A stretch of DNA of 64,000 bases from an uncultured Lachnospiraceae bacterium (GTDB lineage Bacteria > Bacillota > Clostridia > Lachnospirales > Lachnospiraceae): positions 1-64,000 of the forward strand of contig CAMLYL010000005.1 of assembly GCA_946491665.1 (NCBI GenBank), in the 5' to 3' direction. The notes under the pieces were generated by a model, which worked only from the letters and a program-made list of their open reading frames with translations, ran no database searches and was not told the DNA's origin. The translations under genes and the position numbers were made by a program. Shown one piece after another: positions 1 through 10,339 of the stretch (position 1 is the first letter of the stretch; each line of letters starts with the position of its first letter).

Positions 1-1014
<1,014 letters not shown>

Positions 1015-1050
1015 TTATATTCTATATGCTAAATAAATGTTATAATCGGA

Positions 1051-1728
1051 TCAGTTTGCTACTTTCACCATACTGTGTCTTACAACAGAATCGCGGTACA
1101 TGTAGCCCTTCTGAAACTCCTCCACAACAATGTTCTCGCCGAACTCCTCATCGTCAATGTGCATCACGGCATTGTGAAGATTCGGATCAAACTCCTTGCC
1201 CTGGGCTTCAATAGGCTTTACGCCTGCCTCTTCCAGCATGGTCAGCATCTGCTTGTAAATCTTTTCCATTCCCTCTGCAAAGGGCGACCCTTTGTCCTCC
1301 TCGGAAACGGTTGCCAGACCACGTTCAAAATTGTCAATCACCGGAAGGATTTTCTCAATAATACTCTTTGCTCCGGTCTCAAACATCTGGCTTTTTTCTC
1401 TCTCTGTCCGTTTCCGGAAGTTATCAAACTCGGCCATCTGACGTTTTACCCGGTCTGTAAGTTCTTCTATCTTCTCATCCTTCTTATCCTTTTTCTCTTT
1501 CTTCTTGAAAAATCCGCCTTTTTCCTTTGCGGCCGCTTCCGCATCTCCGGAATCCTCAGCAGATTCCGCTCCTTCATTCCCGCAGGAATCCCCGGCGGCT
1601 CCGCCGTCCTCGCCTGTCATATCGTCAGCAGCTTCTCCGGCTGTCTGCTCCTTCGGATCTTCTGACTGCATCTGATCCGTATCCATTTCCTCATTGATTT
1701 CCTGGTTGATCTCTCTCTTTTCTTCCAT
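1051..1728 (-). CDS. grpE: Nucleotide exchange factor GrpE
   Basis: Acidic N-terminus followed by GrpE core (AEFDNFRKRTEREK...VKPIEAQGKEFDPNLHNAVMHI); between hrcA and dnaK. Confidence 0.96.
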   Translation of the reverse strand: MEEKREINQEINEEMDTDQMQSEDPKEQTAGEAADDMTGEDGGAAGDSCGNEGAESAEDSGDAEAAAKEKGGFFKKKEKKDKKDEKIEELTDRVKRQMAEFDNFRKRTEREKSQMFETGAKSIIEKILPVIDNFERGLATVSEEDKGSPFAEGMEKIYKQMLTMLEEAGVKPIEAQGKEFDPNLHNAVMHIDDEEFGENIVVEEFQKGYMYRDSVVRHSMVKVAN

Positions 1729-1763
1729 TGAAATCCCGCCTTTCTGTCCAAGCTGCGCGGCAG

Positions 1764-2801
1764 CTATTCATCTTCCTTATTAAAAATCTCATCCAGCTTA
1801 ACCTTCAGCGTTTTGAGATTATCTACCACCTTTTCGTAATCCATCCGTTTCGGTCCCACAATGCCAACCGTACCGTGAATACCGTCTCCCAGCTCATAAG
1901 TAGCCGTCACCACACTGCAGTCCTTCATGCCCTGGATCGGCGTCTCATTTCCGATATACACCTGAATCCCGGTACCCGGCTCTCCGGTTTCACTGTTTAC
2001 AAACAGATCTTTCAGCTCCTGTTTTTCCTCAAAGGCGCTGAGCAGATCACTGGCCCTCTGAGAATCGGAAAGCTCCGGATACTTGAAAATATTCGTAGCT
2101 CCACTGGTATAAATCTCCAGCTCCTCATCCTCCTGCACAGCCTCTGCCACCGCGTCCAGTACGCTGCTGACCACCTCACTGTGAATTCCGGCCTGCTCTT
2201 TCAGCTTTGCAATCGTTACCAGATTGATCTGCTCCAGGGTTAGCCCGTTCAGGCTGCCGTTCAGCAGGATATTCAGCTTCAGCATAATCTCCTGATCCAG
2301 ATCCTGCTCTGTATGGATAATCTTATTCTTTACGATATTTCCATCCAGCATGATCGTCGCCAGCACCTGTCCCGGATCCACATTGGAAAGCTGAATAAAC
2401 TTTACCTTGCCCCGCTGCACCTGCGGTGCGGAAACGATGGTCGCATAATTTGTATTCACCGCCAGCAGCTTTGCAATATTTTTCAGCACCTGCTCCATCT
2501 TTTCCGTTTTTTCCAGGACGAACTCTTTCATCTCGGAAACTTCCCGGTCCTTTTCAATCATCAGGTGATCTACATAAAATCGATACCCCTTATCGGAAGG
2601 AATCCGGCCTGCGGAAGTGTGGGGCTGAACAATGTATCCCATCTCCTCCAGATCCGACATCTCATTCCGGATCGTAGCCGAGCTGAGATTCAGATCCGAT
2701 GCTTTGGAAATGGTTCTGGAACCAACCGGCTCTCCGGTCTCCATATAAGTCCGGATGATCACTTTTAAAATTTTAATCTGACGTTCGCTCAGTTCATTCA
2801 T
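1764..2801 (-). CDS. hrcA: Heat-inducible transcription repressor HrcA
   Basis: MNELSERQIKILKVIIRTYMETGEPVGSRTISK... typical HrcA N-terminus; CIRCE immediately upstream. Confidence 0.97.
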   Translation of the reverse strand: MNELSERQIKILKVIIRTYMETGEPVGSRTISKASDLNLSSATIRNEMSDLEEMGYIVQPHTSAGRIPSDKGYRFYVDHLMIEKDREVSEMKEFVLEKTEKMEQVLKNIAKLLAVNTNYATIVSAPQVQRGKVKFIQLSNVDPGQVLATIMLDGNIVKNKIIHTEQDLDQEIMLKLNILLNGSLNGLTLEQINLVTIAKLKEQAGIHSEVVSSVLDAVAEAVQEDEELEIYTSGATNIFKYPELSDSQRASDLLSAFEEKQELKDLFVNSETGEPGTGIQVYIGNETPIQGMKDCSVVTATYELGDGIHGTVGIVGPKRMDYEKVVDNLKTLKVKLDEIFNKEDE

Positions 2802-2835
2802 CTTATCAGACTCCGTATCCGGTGTTTTGGTGTTG

Positions 2836-2862
2836 TTAGCACTCGTTTCGTTGGAGTGCTAA
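2836..2862. promoter_or_regulatory. CIRCE operator (HrcA binding site)
   Basis: TTAGCACTC-N9-GAGTGCTAA, exact match to the CIRCE consensus. Confidence 0.98.
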
Positions 2863-2876
2863 TTTCTTCATTACCT

Positions 2877-2905
2877 AATGTAGCACCATCGTTTTCCTTT
2901 GTCAA
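2877..2905 (-). promoter_or_regulatory. SigA-type promoter of the hrcA-grpE-dnaK operon
   Basis: On the minus strand TTGACA-N17-TACATT just upstream of CIRCE. Confidence 0.8.
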
Positions 2906-3096
2906 CCATTATTTTCTTTTTTCAGGAAAAATTTTGTTTCCTGCATAACTGTTCACAGTAACTTTCTTTTCGGAAATTATAAAATATCTGTGAAACCTGT
3001 CCCTGACAACAGAATGTTCACGATTTCCGACTATACTAAAAAAAGCTGCTGTTTCATGAAACTTCTGCTTTGCAATAAAAAAAGGAGGATCCATTT

Positions 3097-3780
3097 ATGT
3101 TTCAGATTCTTGTTGCAGACGATGACAAAAACACCCGGCGCCTGCTGGAAACCATTCTGTCCAACGCCGGATACAAAACCATTTCCGTTGCTTCAGCAGG
3201 AAGAGCTCTGGAGCTCATCCAAAAAGTTCCAATTGACCTTCTGATCGTGGACATTATGATGCCGGGAATGGACGGATATGAATTTACGAAGCTGCTCCGT
3301 GACTGCCGCTATGATCTCCCGATCCTGATGCTCTCCGCAAAACAGCTTCCGGATAACATCAAACACGGTTTTCTTGCGGGAACTGACGACTATATGACCA
3401 AGCCTGCCGATGAGGAAGAGCTTCTTCTGCGGATACGGGCTCTGCTCCGCCGTGCGCGGATTTTCTCGGAGCACAGGCTGACCATAGGGGAAACGGAGCT
3501 GAACTATGATACTCTGTCCGTCCGCTGGAAAAACAATACTCTGACGCTTCCTCCCAAGGAATTTCTGCTTTTATATAAACTGCTTTCCTATCCGAACAAA
3601 ATTTTCACCCGCATCCAGCTCCTGGAGGATATCTGGGGACCCGCCACAGAGTCCATGGAATCTACAGTAAGCGTACATATTAACCGCCTGCGGAATCATT
3701 TTGAAAATAATCCGGACTTTCGTATCATTACCATTCGCGGTCTGGGATATAAGGCGCAGATAAGGGAGGGAGACCTGTGA
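3097..3780 (+). CDS. OmpR/PhoB-family response regulator
   Basis: Receiver (ILVADDDKNTRRLLE...LLIVDIMMPGMDGYEF) plus winged-helix output domain (ESTVSVHINRLRNHFE...TIRGLGYKA). Confidence 0.95.
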   Translation: MFQILVADDDKNTRRLLETILSNAGYKTISVASAGRALELIQKVPIDLLIVDIMMPGMDGYEFTKLLRDCRYDLPILMLSAKQLPDNIKHGFLAGTDDYMTKPADEEELLLRIRALLRRARIFSEHRLTIGETELNYDTLSVRWKNNTLTLPPKEFLLLYKLLSYPNKIFTRIQLLEDIWGPATESMESTVSVHINRLRNHFENNPDFRIITIRGLGYKAQIREGDL

Positions 3781-4853
3781 AAGAAAAAACAAACTCTAAT
3801 ATACCCATTATTTTACTCTGCACCGGACTGGTTTTTCTTCTTCTTTTCCTCACCATGGTAATCGGCAACTGGGTGATTATTATGGGAATCCGAGCCGGTC
3901 TGTTTTCCGGACATCCGGATACGCCTCTGATACCGTTTCTGATTCAGACCGGAATGGTCAGCATTTTTATCGGAGTCATTCTGACCCTGGCGCTCTGCCG
4001 CATTCCTCTGCGCCCGATCAGAGAACTGATTCAGGCGATCCATGCTGTAGCCGACGGAAATTTTCAGACCAAAATCCATTTTAAATATCTGAAAGGATTC
4101 CGGGAACTTTCTGAAAACTTTAACCGGATGACAAGCGAGCTTTCCGGAATCGAAATGCTCCGGTCTGATTTCATACATAATTTTTCACATGAATTCAAAA
4201 CCCCGATCATGTCCATATCGGGGTTTGCAAAGCTTATGAAAAAAGAAAATACTGGCGAAAAGGAAAGAGAAGAATATCTCGACATCATCATTGCCGAATG
4301 CGCGAGACTCTCTGAGCTGTCCTCCAATATCCTTAATCTCTCCCGGGTGGACAGCATCAGCGTTCTGACAGAGACTGTACAATTCAACGTTTCGGAACAA
4401 ATCCGCGAATCCATCCTCCAGCTTCAGCAGAAATGGGAAGCAAAAAAAATCACCTTCCGGATTCAGATGGACGACTGTCTGATTATCGGAAATCCGGATC
4501 TGCTGAAGCAGGTATGGATGAATCTGATTGACAACGCGATAAAATTTTCTTTTCCCGAAGGAGAAATCTGCATTCACGCAGCCGAAACCCATAACGGTTT
4601 TCTTTTCCGGATACGGGACAATGGTATCGGCATGAGTTCTCTGACACAGGAAAAAATATTCAACCGGTTCTATCAGGGGGATCCCTCTCACTCTGTGGAA
4701 GGGAACGGGCTGGGACTGCCTCTTGTCAGAAGAATTCTGGAGCTTCACCGGGGAACAGTCCGGGTTGGGAGCCAGCCGGGAAAAGGGAGTATCTTTTCTG
4801 TGACGCTGCCCGGATCGCCCGTCTCGGTCTCTCAGCTCACAATCCAGCGGTAA
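3777..4853 (+). CDS. Membrane sensor histidine kinase (HAMP, HisKA, HATPase_c)
   Basis: Two TM segments, H-box FIHNFSHEFKTPIMSI, N box NLIDNAIKFS, G boxes; 4-bp overlap with the response regulator. Confidence 0.95.
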   Translation: MKEKTNSNIPIILLCTGLVFLLLFLTMVIGNWVIIMGIRAGLFSGHPDTPLIPFLIQTGMVSIFIGVILTLALCRIPLRPIRELIQAIHAVADGNFQTKIHFKYLKGFRELSENFNRMTSELSGIEMLRSDFIHNFSHEFKTPIMSISGFAKLMKKENTGEKEREEYLDIIIAECARLSELSSNILNLSRVDSISVLTETVQFNVSEQIRESILQLQQKWEAKKITFRIQMDDCLIIGNPDLLKQVWMNLIDNAIKFSFPEGEICIHAAETHNGFLFRIRDNGIGMSSLTQEKIFNRFYQGDPSHSVEGNGLGLPLVRRILELHRGTVRVGSQPGKGSIFSVTLPGSPVSVSQLTIQR

Positions 4854-5503
4854 AATTCCTTCAGATCAATACGGTAGCCGATGGAGCGGATGCTGATAAT
4901 AACGTCCTGCATATCCAGACGGCGTCTGATATTTTTAATATGTGTATCTATATTTCTCATGCTTTCCCTCTTCCTGGGCGGAAGGATCTGTGTGATTTCT
5001 CTGCGATTGACAGCTTTTCCGATATGCTCAAGCAAAAACAGAAGGATTTCAAATTCGCAGGGACCCGGATGCATTTCTTTCCTTTTATAAACAATCTGCT
5101 TCTGCTCCCGGTCCACATATAATCTTCCATAGCTGAGATTTCTTTTTTGCAGCAGCTCCTCATTCAGATAATTTCCTGCTGTTTTTCTGAAGTCTCCGTA
5201 CGTAAATGGATACAGCATACATGCCGTAATATCTTTGCCGTACCTCCGGAACACTTCTTTATCCCGCAGGGAGACCGGAACGGCAATCACCGGATTGCCG
5301 TCTTTACCGGCCTGTATCATTATTTCCCGGTAAAACTCCGCCCCCTCTCCATCCACATACATAATATTGCCCGTCAGACAGCGGTCCCTGTATACAGTTT
5401 CTCTCAGACTGCAGGTCCGGAATCCCGATAACTGCGCATACCGTCCGATTTCCGCCGAAAGCTCCGGATCAACAACTCCATTAATCACAGTTAATGCTTT
5501 CAT
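4832..5503 (-). CDS. Winged-helix DNA-binding protein with degenerate receiver-like N-terminus
   Basis: C-terminal trans_reg_C domain (MRNIDTHIKNIRRRLDMQDVIISIRSIGYRI); N-terminus lacks the acidic pocket and the phosphoacceptor context. Confidence 0.8.
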   Translation of the reverse strand: MKALTVINGVVDPELSAEIGRYAQLSGFRTCSLRETVYRDRCLTGNIMYVDGEGAEFYREIMIQAGKDGNPVIAVPVSLRDKEVFRRYGKDITACMLYPFTYGDFRKTAGNYLNEELLQKRNLSYGRLYVDREQKQIVYKRKEMHPGPCEFEILLFLLEHIGKAVNRREITQILPPRKRESMRNIDTHIKNIRRRLDMQDVIISIRSIGYRIDLKEFYRWIVS

Positions 5504-5517
5504 TTTCCCTCCTGTCC

Positions 5518-6942
5518 CTACTCTGCCTGAGAACTGTCAAGAATCACGGCGTTCACGGCCTCTTTCAGATCCACTACAGCGGTTCTGGATGTATAATTCA
5601 GTTCTTCTCCATTCAGCACAGAAATACAGTAAGATCCGTCATACTGATAAAATTCCAGTTCCACAGTCTGATACGATTCCGTATTCCTGTGGAAAATAAG
5701 ACTCATCTCCGACCGTTTTCCGCTGAGCGCCGGTTCTGTCTCCGGCACATCCTCATCATCTGTTTCTTCCGCTATGGTAATTTCTGAAAGCTGGTCCAGA
5801 ATATCCCCGAATTCGATCTCTTCGTTCTCAAGTGTATAAATATACGCATCCTCATCGTCTTTTTCCAGGCCAATGGTATACACATTTCCGTCCAGCTCGA
5901 CTTCTATACTTTCTACTGTATCCCAGTCAAGGAGAACCACTTCATCCGGCTTCAGCTCTTCATAAGAAACATTTACCGCCGCCTGATACAGATCCTCGCT
6001 GATCCTGTACACGATGTTGGAACCGGTCAGTCTGGCATAGTATGCCTCATCCACAGCTCCGACCTCATATTCGAACTTCTGTGTTTCTTCCCCATTCTCC
6101 TCAGAATCCTCTGTCTCTTCCGCGTCCTCCTCTTTTGCCGGCTCATAGGCAACAGACACAGTGGCGTCCGGCTCCGCCAGTCCGTAATTCCCCAGCTCCG
6201 TATCATCCGCGTAATAATCCACACACTCTTCCCAGGAAAATTCAGAAAGTGACGCAAAGGTATCCTCTGTGCTTTCATTGTCAAGATTGCGATAGTCCTC
6301 TCCATCTTTCAGATAATAGGTATAGGCGTCGCTGTAACAGTAGCCGCTGTTCTCTTTGTAAATGATATCTGTGGAATTCTCATTTTCCACCAGCACTTCA
6401 GAGATACTTTCCATTTCCGGAATCTCCTCCTTCTGTACACAGTCCAGCAGCGTATAGGAAATATCGTCAATCAGTCCGGCATCCGTCAGGTAAACATATC
6501 CGTCGCCATTGGAAATATACACTTCTCCGTCCGAGAATGTCTCATCCCCGACCGCAATTTCAAAAGCATCATCCGCCGTCTGAATGGTAATCTCATAGGC
6601 CGGATCACTCAGACCATAGACGCCCAGGCTCTGCACCTCCTCTACTTTTTTATCGGAAGTAATCGCCGACAGGTTTTCCGCGATCTCATTCAGAAGTTCC
6701 TGATCTACCGCCATTTTTTCATCCGCCTCATAGGACCACTCGCCGTCCTCACAGACAAACGCCGTCTCACTGTCCTCATAATTCCATGCCAGGTATGTTA
6801 TATCCGCGCTGTCCACATCCACAATCGTGGTTTCCGTCCCGGTCATTTTTTCCTCAAAATCAATCCGGGAGAGGCCGAAGGCGCCTGCCGCGCAGGCAGC
6901 AAGAACGCCGGACAGGGCCATCAGCTTTCGTTCTCTCTTCAT
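5518..6942 (-). CDS. DUF4340 domain-containing protein
   Basis: N-terminal TM/lipid-anchor-like segment and acidic extracytoplasmic repeats typical of DUF4340; last gene of a GldA/F/G-like operon; ATG overlaps the upstream stop (ATGA). Confidence 0.75.
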   Translation of the reverse strand: MKRERKLMALSGVLAACAAGAFGLSRIDFEEKMTGTETTIVDVDSADITYLAWNYEDSETAFVCEDGEWSYEADEKMAVDQELLNEIAENLSAITSDKKVEEVQSLGVYGLSDPAYEITIQTADDAFEIAVGDETFSDGEVYISNGDGYVYLTDAGLIDDISYTLLDCVQKEEIPEMESISEVLVENENSTDIIYKENSGYCYSDAYTYYLKDGEDYRNLDNESTEDTFASLSEFSWEECVDYYADDTELGNYGLAEPDATVSVAYEPAKEEDAEETEDSEENGEETQKFEYEVGAVDEAYYARLTGSNIVYRISEDLYQAAVNVSYEELKPDEVVLLDWDTVESIEVELDGNVYTIGLEKDDEDAYIYTLENEEIEFGDILDQLSEITIAEETDDEDVPETEPALSGKRSEMSLIFHRNTESYQTVELEFYQYDGSYCISVLNGEELNYTSRTAVVDLKEAVNAVILDSSQAE

Positions 6943-8399
6943 CTGCGTTTCCTCCTTATTACCACACCGATACCGATGCACAGATAGGCCGCCGGAATTA
7001 CTCCGATCGTCACAACCCGGATCGTGGACGCGGCGCTGGTGCTGACGGTAAGATATTCGTTGGTCAGACTCTTGGAACGCACGGAAATGCTGTCGTCCTT
7101 CTCACACATCATCTCCAGCGCATTCAGCACAAAGTCCTCATTGGCGTCGGAGGAATACTGATTATAAGCGTCTTCCAGCAGCTCGGAGGATGCAATCCAT
7201 ACAAGCTGCATCTGATTTTCCGTATCGATATCTTTTGTAACCATTGCCGCAAGTGTCAGCGGCCCCTCGGTATCCCCATCTTCCTTATCATAAGTTTCGA
7301 TGTTATAGCCTTCTGCTTTCAGGAAGGATTCTTCCGACGACTGCAGAAGCGCCGTCGCCGTAACATCGCTGACCGCCCCGGAAATGTCCAGCGCTTTTGA
7401 TACCGGCATTATCACATGATAGTTGTCGTCAATCAGGGAATCTGTAATATCGCAGGATTCCATATCCGGCATCAGAAGAACCGGCGCATTGAATATATAA
7501 TGATCTGTGCTCTCCTCTACCACGACGCCCTCCAGTACAGAAATGCCGTAATATTCCGCCACGGCTTTCAGATTCGGAAGCTCATCTCCTTCATTGGTGC
7601 CGCTCAGGATCAGGACTCTCCCGCCTTCTTCCAGAAAATTAATCAGCATATCCTTTTCTTCCTCTGAAATATCCGTGGAAGGAGCATAAATCAGAATACA
7701 CTCCACATCCTCCGGCACAGATTCCCCGTTCAGAAGCGACAGTGTCTCTGTTGTGAGATTATCTGTCTCAATTGCTTCCGAAAAGCTCTCGGGCAGTTCC
7801 GCCTCCCCATGTCCCTCCAGTACATGAACCACCGGTATCTCTTCTGTGGTGCAGTAAGAAATCGCTGAAGTGATCAGCTTCTCACCAGAAAATTCATCTG
7901 CGCCGGAATACATGGAATAGTAAGACGTGCTGCTCATCTCATACATCTCGTCATAGCTGATATACCGGTATTTATCTCCGCATTCCACAATGACCGAGTT
8001 GTTATATACCTCTTCATCCGTATAAGCGTTTGTGAAATCCGGATTCAGATCCGGGTCTTTTTTCTCTACATTCACTCTGCTGCTGTAATCCTCATAATTA
8101 TGTAAAAGTTTTTCCACATATTCATCCTCCTCGCCCGAGGCCACGATCCAGTAAATCGTAATATCTTCCTCCAGGGAACTCAGCATAACTTTGGACTGGC
8201 TGGAAATGGAATAAAGCTGATTCGCCGTCATATCCTTCTGGGTATAGCTGTCGGGCAGAAAGCTGAGGGCAAAATTGACCGTGATCAGAATTGCCAGCAG
8301 AATAATGGTCAGCAGAAAACTGTAGCTTCCCGCCCTGCTGGATCTTGTTCCGAACTGTTCTTTTACGCTGGTCAGACGGTTTCTGAATGTCTTTTTCAT
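6939..8399 (-). CDS. GldG-like ABC-type transport system auxiliary protein
   Basis: N-term TM, GldG-like N domain (NQLYSISSQSKVMLSSLEEDITIYWI), C-terminal TM (IPAAYLCIGIGVVIRRKRR). Confidence 0.8.
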   Translation of the reverse strand: MKKTFRNRLTSVKEQFGTRSSRAGSYSFLLTIILLAILITVNFALSFLPDSYTQKDMTANQLYSISSQSKVMLSSLEEDITIYWIVASGEEDEYVEKLLHNYEDYSSRVNVEKKDPDLNPDFTNAYTDEEVYNNSVIVECGDKYRYISYDEMYEMSSTSYYSMYSGADEFSGEKLITSAISYCTTEEIPVVHVLEGHGEAELPESFSEAIETDNLTTETLSLLNGESVPEDVECILIYAPSTDISEEEKDMLINFLEEGGRVLILSGTNEGDELPNLKAVAEYYGISVLEGVVVEESTDHYIFNAPVLLMPDMESCDITDSLIDDNYHVIMPVSKALDISGAVSDVTATALLQSSEESFLKAEGYNIETYDKEDGDTEGPLTLAAMVTKDIDTENQMQLVWIASSELLEDAYNQYSSDANEDFVLNALEMMCEKDDSISVRSKSLTNEYLTVSTSAASTIRVVTIGVIPAAYLCIGIGVVIRRKRR

Positions 8400-9262
8400 C
8401 AGTTATATCTCCTTTTCTCCAGGGACTGTACCGTCAGAAACAGGAAAAACACAATGACGCTGATAAAATAGACAACATGCGTATAGTCAAATACGCCGTC
8501 TACAAATTCATAAAAACGCTCGTAGACCGAAAGTTTTTCCAGTATCGCCGGAAACAGTCCTTCAAACCAGTCCCTGTTGTAAATATAGGCCCCGACGGTC
8601 GCCGCCATTGCCGCTATACCGATTGCCGGCGCCAGAAAGTCATTGGCTGTCATATGCTGGATCAGAAAGGCAAGAATCAGCTCTATGACCAGCAGCGCCG
8701 CAAGGGAACCGTATGCCGACGACGTTACATACTCCGCCAGGGTCACCATATAATAATTCAGAATCATCACCCCAAAGCAGATCCCGGCCGCCATTGCCGG
8801 AGATTCCGTGACGGAGGAGATAAAAATCCCTATGGCCAGCAGCGAAGCCGCCAGCATAATATATCCCAGCAGAGTGCCAAACGCGGTGGGGAGATACAGA
8901 TTCCCGTAGTTCCGGAGAATCAGAGGATATACCGTCACTGCGCTGAGAGGAATCACGGATGTGATCAGCAGCGCCAGATATTTTCCCGCCACAATCTGCG
9001 TGGCGGAGACCGGCAGGGAATAAAGAAGCTGATCTGTCTTCTGCTTTTTTTCCTCCGAGATGACCCGCATGGTAATGACCGGAACCGTAATCAGAAATGC
9101 GAAGGACGCTCCCATCAGGGCATACTCAAAATTCGCATATCCCATACTCAGGTTATAGTACATCATATAAATCGCCACAGCCAGCAGGGAAAACAGTCCA
9201 TAAACATAGGCGGTAAAGCCCGAAAACAGTAAATGTACTTCATGGCGGAGTATCGCGATCAT
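8399..9262 (-). CDS. ABC-2 type transporter permease (GldF-like)
   Basis: Polytopic, RVISEEKKQKTDQLLYSLPVSATQIVAGKY motif typical of ABC-2 permeases. Confidence 0.87.
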   Translation of the reverse strand: MIAILRHEVHLLFSGFTAYVYGLFSLLAVAIYMMYYNLSMGYANFEYALMGASFAFLITVPVITMRVISEEKKQKTDQLLYSLPVSATQIVAGKYLALLITSVIPLSAVTVYPLILRNYGNLYLPTAFGTLLGYIMLAASLLAIGIFISSVTESPAMAAGICFGVMILNYYMVTLAEYVTSSAYGSLAALLVIELILAFLIQHMTANDFLAPAIGIAAMAATVGAYIYNRDWFEGLFPAILEKLSVYERFYEFVDGVFDYTHVVYFISVIVFFLFLTVQSLEKRRYN

Positions 9263-10239
9263 TGTCCATCCCCCTCTCTTTTTTCCGGATCTCCAGTTCC
9301 ATCCGCTTCCGGGTTTGTCAGTTCAATAAAAATTTCTTCCAGGTTTGCTTTGACCTTATCACTTTTCAGCACAGCCCGGTTGATTTCCGCAAGCTTTAAG
9401 GAAAGATTTTTCCGGATCTCCAGTTCTTTTTCCGGCGTTGTAGTCAGCAGAATTTTCAGCAGCCCTTCTTCTTCTGAATACTCAGCCTTCTCGATCCCCT
9501 CCAGAGTTCCCAGTACTGCCTCGCTCTCTTCCCGGGTCGCATCCGTCTCCACCTCCAGCGTTACCTTTGGCTGCAGAAGTTTTTCCAGATTTTCCGCCGT
9601 GTCATATGCAAGCAGTCTGCCCTTTGCTATAATAATGATTTCATCACACATCTGCTGGACCTCTGACAGAATATGACTGCTCAGAATTACCGTATGCTTT
9701 TTTCCCAGATTTTTGATCAGATCACGGATTTCCACCACCTGGATCGGATCAAGTCCTACCGTCGGTTCGTCCAGAATCACTACTCTGGGATTCCCCAGAA
9801 GGGTCTGGGCAATCCCCACCCGCTGTCTGTAGCCTTTTGACAGATTCCGGATCAGCCGGTCCGCCACATCGGAAATCTGCGTTTCCTCCATCACCCGGCT
9901 AATCTCATCCCGCAGGGCGTTCCTGGGAACCTTCTTGGCTTCCGCAATAAATCTCAGATATTCCCTGGGCGTTTCCTCCAGATAAAGAGGCGGCTGCTCC
10001 GGCAGATATCCGATCAGCCCTTTTGCCTCAATGGGATGCTCAAAAATATCGTATCCGCCGATTGTCACAGTCCCCGAGGTTGCTGACAGACATCCTGTCA
10101 TAATATTCATCGTTGTTGATTTCCCGGCTCCGTTGGGACCGCAGAAGCCGCAGACGGTTCCGTCCTTCACAGAAAAGCTGATATTATCCACGGCCTTGTG
10201 TTCACCATAATATTTCGTCAGATTACTGACTTCTATCAT
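9259..10239 (-). CDS. ABC transporter ATP-binding protein (GldA-like)
   Basis: Walker A GPNGAGKST, signature LSKGYRQRVGIAQ, Walker B VVILDEPT. Confidence 0.95.
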   Translation of the reverse strand: MIEVSNLTKYYGEHKAVDNISFSVKDGTVCGFCGPNGAGKSTTMNIMTGCLSATSGTVTIGGYDIFEHPIEAKGLIGYLPEQPPLYLEETPREYLRFIAEAKKVPRNALRDEISRVMEETQISDVADRLIRNLSKGYRQRVGIAQTLLGNPRVVILDEPTVGLDPIQVVEIRDLIKNLGKKHTVILSSHILSEVQQMCDEIIIIAKGRLLAYDTAENLEKLLQPKVTLEVETDATREESEAVLGTLEGIEKAEYSEEEGLLKILLTTTPEKELEIRKNLSLKLAEINRAVLKSDKVKANLEEIFIELTNPEADGTGDPEKREGDGQ

Positions 10240-10339
10240 GTATTCGTCCTTCCTTTCCTTTATTTTCAGCGTTATTCTAATTTTCTTTTTTAAACTGAAT
10301 TTAAACTTTCCGGTACTTTCACAATATTTTCACAAAACT

